Origin: Pseudoalteromonas flavipulchra NCIMB 2033 = ATCC BAA-314
GTDB lineage: Bacteria > Pseudomonadota > Gammaproteobacteria > Enterobacterales > Alteromonadaceae
Length of the DNA stretch: 64,000 nt
Reading direction: 5' to 3'
Assembly: GCA_000814665.1 (NCBI GenBank)
Contig: JWIH01000009.1
Span: 144,094 to 208,093, forward strand
Numbering within the stretch: position 1 is the stretch's first letter; the number at the start of each line of letters is the position of its first letter. Below the pieces are notes generated by a model. The model was given only the letters and a program-made list of their open reading frames with translations, was not told the DNA's origin and ran no database searches. This document shows positions 61,832 to 64,000 of the stretch, one piece after another. A program made the position numbers and the translations under genes.

Positions 61832-64000
61832 TTAAAATCCTTTGGCTCTATATTTCCAGTACTCCGAGCTCCACTTTATAAATACCTTCTCTGCCTCAGT
61901 TTTCTTGATATTACCAAACTGAGTGCTTGGCCATGTTGATTTCCTGCCATTATGAGCCCTAAAGCTATAATTCTTCCTCTTAAGCCAAGCGCCATTTCTT
62001 TTTTCGTATTGAGGAATATGTAGTATTTTTGTCCGCTCTGAATGCAGTTTACCACCAACCTCTGCAATTGTACCAGGCTCCTTTTGAATCAAATGGTGGA
62101 GGTTTACCGGCTCACCGTCGAAACCAATAGGAGGTCGTCCTTTCATCATTCGTTCAAGGTTCGTCAAACCATTAAGGTCTTTCTTATTGATATCGAATAA
62201 GTCATTACGCTGGTGTACAAGCCGCCCATCGAACATCGTTTTATGTTTCCACTGGCGAGTATTTAACCTTGAAGATGTCCTATGCTTTTCAGCTGTTATT
62301 CTTATTGATGGACCATGATTGATTTTTTTTACATCACGGATACTGGTGTCTAGTTTTCTAATCCGATCTAGTTGTACTTTTTCAGTTGTACCCGAGCGAG
62401 TGTAATTTAAGCGTTTTAACTTGGTGGCTTGAGTGAGCTTTTCCAATGCGCGGGTTGCTTTAACAAAGTAATTGGATTTAGCGATAGCAGAAACCACTGC
62501 ACCACTGCCAAAGGTGGCAAGGGCAAGCAGTATTTCAAACGACAAGCGACCTGCCATTCTGGTGCGTTCAACACTGGAATGAGCATTAAAGTAACGTGCT
62601 GGGAAATTTGCAAGTAAAGTACGCGCTTCTTCATCTTCTGCAATAATAACTAATGTTTCAAACGCTTCAACGATGCCATTAATAGACTCTGAGGCAGTTG
62701 ACATAATTTGCTGTAACTCTGCCCGCATAGCTTCCACATCGCCAGTTGCAAGGTGACCCAAAATACGGAAAGTTGCTGCGCCAACATCATAAATTGCTCC
62801 AGCTGTGCCTTCGACTAAATCTGCGACTCCCGTTACAATGCTTTCTCCTTGCTGATAAAGCCCGTATAAGAATGCACCGCTATAAATAAGCCCTTGCATC
62901 CCAAGGTTTTCGTCATCAATCAGGCGCTCTTGAATGTCAGCTTGCTTGCGGATTTCTGCAACCATTTGGTCAAGGGCCGTGCGAAGCTCTTGGCGTAACG
63001 AAATAATCTTCTCTTCGTCCTCGCCGATGTAACTCACGGTATAATTCCCAGCAGGCACATCAATGATTTCTGCGGTACCGCCACTAAGCTGGCCTGTGTA
63101 TATTTTGCCGTTATCCATCACGACTTCGTAATCAATGTCTTCTACTGGTGTGCCATCGCTATAAAAATACGAAAGGTCAATGGTTTTATCCGCAAGTGAT
63201 GCCACGCCATCAGCGGTTAACGACAAGCGTTGATTTGCTGCTATCTGCGCTATTTGCGGTACACTCGGCATAGTGGCGCTTTGTTTACCACTAATATCTT
63301 GCTCCATGCTACCGTCAAACACGGTCATGGCTTTGCCTTTTAAGGTCAGTAACTTGTCTGCAAAGATGTTGACGTTACCACTTGAGTCAATGCTGATTTC
63401 ACTGCCGCCATTGGCAAGAGTGAGGTTGCCAGAGCCACTGCCTTTTACTGTGATATTGCCTTGGCTTTGAATGATTTGACTTCCCGCCGGCGCGGTGATG
63501 GTGAGGTTGTTGTCTGCCTTGAGGTTTATATCACTTTGGATAACACTGCGATGGCTGCGACCCGCCTTAAGGGTCAAATCTTGTTTGGCGCTGACGTCAA
63601 TTTGATTGGCGGTGACGTCTAGGTTGGTTGTTGCATCGACAATCACCGACTTTTTACTCTCCAGTGCCAGTTGTTGTTTGGCGCTGGCAATAAAGGTTTT
63701 ATTGGTAAGTAGTCGGATTGCGCTTTTAACACTGCCAAGTTGTATGTCTTTGGCTGCAAAAATATTCATTGCGCCTAGTTGCGCAAGCCAGTGAATGTAA
63801 GGCTGCTTTTTATCCCCATGTAACACCAAGTGCTGGTTGCCCGCTAAGGTTTGCAACACAATATGCGGGGTATTTGGGGTGTCATCAAACATCAACAGGT
63901 TTTGGCCGCGAGAGCAGAGCACGTTTTGGGCGTTATTGGCGCTAGTAACAACAGATGGTTGCGTGTCATTAAGCGCAAACCCTAACAGGTAACTTTGGTC
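61832..64000 (-). CDS. Type VI secretion VgrG with C-terminal LHH nuclease toxin (N-terminus beyond window)
   Basis: The frame is open through the window edge, so the N-terminal VgrG base is missing. The visible part begins SYLLGFALNDTQPSVVTSAN and has the DUF2345 beta-helix spike region with repeating short strands (VDATTNLDVTANQIDVSAKQ, NINVFADKLLTLKGK-like). Next come a short linker domain (DVPAGNYTVSYIGED) and a helical hydrophobic pre-toxin region with two glycine-rich membrane-like stretches. The C-terminal nuclease carries NLHHLIQKEPGT and KILHIPQYEKRNG, the HNH/EndoVII LHH superfamily. It would be delivered by a type VI system as an evolved VgrG and cut target-cell DNA. No other tss gene is in the window. 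Confidence 0.85.
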   Translation of the reverse strand, partial: DQSYLLGFALNDTQPSVVTSANNAQNVLCSRGQNLLMFDDTPNTPHIVLQTLAGNQHLVLHGDKKQPYIHWLAQLGAMNIFAAKDIQLGSVKSAIRLLTNKTFIASAKQQLALESKKSVIVDATTNLDVTANQIDVSAKQDLTLKAGRSHRSVIQSDINLKADNNLTITAPAGSQIIQSQGNITVKGSGSGNLTLANGGSEISIDSSGNVNIFADKLLTLKGKAMTVFDGSMEQDISGKQSATMPSVPQIAQIAANQRLSLTADGVASLADKTIDLSYFYSDGTPVEDIDYEVVMDNGKIYTGQLSGGTAEIIDVPAGNYTVSYIGEDEEKIISLRQELRTALDQMVAEIRKQADIQERLIDDENLGMQGLIYSGAFLYGLYQQGESIVTGVADLVEGTAGAIYDVGAATFRILGHLATGDVEAMRAELQQIMSTASESINGIVEAFETLVIIAEDEEARTLLANFPARYFNAHSSVERTRMAGRLSFEILLALATFGSGAVVSAIAKSNYFVKATRALEKLTQATKLKRLNYTRSGTTEKVQLDRIRKLDTSIRDVKKINHGPSIRITAEKHRTSSRLNTRQWKHKTMFDGRLVHQRNDLFDINKKDLNGLTNLERMMKGRPPIGFDGEPVNLHHLIQKEPGTIAEVGGKLHSERTKILHIPQYEKRNGAWLKRKNYSFRAHNGRKSTWPSTQFGNIKKTEAEKVFIKWSSEYWKYRAKGF

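Overview
The window reads as a piece of chromosome from a marine gammaproteobacterium, most likely Pseudoalteromonas or a close relative. This is inferred from the mix of genes: AhpC/AhpF, NudB, YaeQ and QmcA/NfeD of gammaproteobacterial type, beside many secreted proteins (M6 and M4 metalloproteases, a chitin-active AA10 oxygenase, PKD and GEVED domains) and a type VI secretion VgrG. No rRNA, tRNA or CRISPR array was seen.

Layout. 1-9100: a CHRD lipoprotein (cut by the window edge), a lipoprotein with a collagen-like neck, a REP repeat array, a soluble PAS chemoreceptor, an M6 protease, nudB with a D-serine-dehydratase-like gene, and a periplasmic binding protein. 10127-21262: an AT-rich accessory island bounded by a perfect 30-bp inverted repeat made of IS30-type ends. 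It holds an IS30 copy killed by three in-frame stops, a two-gene module (1411-aa STAS/HATPase/phosphoribosyltransferase-like protein plus a receiver-like/deoxyribosyltransferase-like protein), an ABC three-component (ABC-3C) operon, and IS debris. 21412-28231: qmcA/nfeD and a MacB-type ABC exporter operon with three different adaptor genes. 28300-40349: a MITE-like repeat, a lipoprotein, and a six-gene secreted cluster: M4 protease, Hint-domain protein, three related MACPF/CDC-like proteins and a GEVED protein. 40500-59170: mostly core and secreted genes (LysR regulator, LRR lipoprotein, yaeQ, NlpC/P60-like protein, AA10 oxygenase, DM13 protein, XRE-DUF4177 regulator, ahpF/ahpC, a diguanylate cyclase, a CZB chemoreceptor, an alcohol dehydrogenase divergent from an Lrp regulator). 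59347-64000: a type VI effector locus with the toxin end of a VgrG, its SUKH immunity gene, and a displaced second toxin module with its own immunity gene.

How genes work together. The island looks like a mobile defence cargo: the ABC-3C operon is a recognised conflict-system type, and the neighbouring two-gene module has the architecture of a sensor (two ATPase folds, STAS and PRTase-like domains) that would switch on a nucleotide-cleaving effector. I cannot match that module to a named system, and it is my leading candidate for something undescribed. The second candidate is the 29781-40349 cluster: three paralogous secreted proteins share two cysteine-pair motifs and a core resembling cholesterol-dependent cytolysins, and sit behind a thermolysin-like protease that could activate them. 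The displaced toxin cassette at 59887-61095 records exchange of VgrG C-termini.

All family assignments come from reading motifs by eye. No database search or structure prediction was run.
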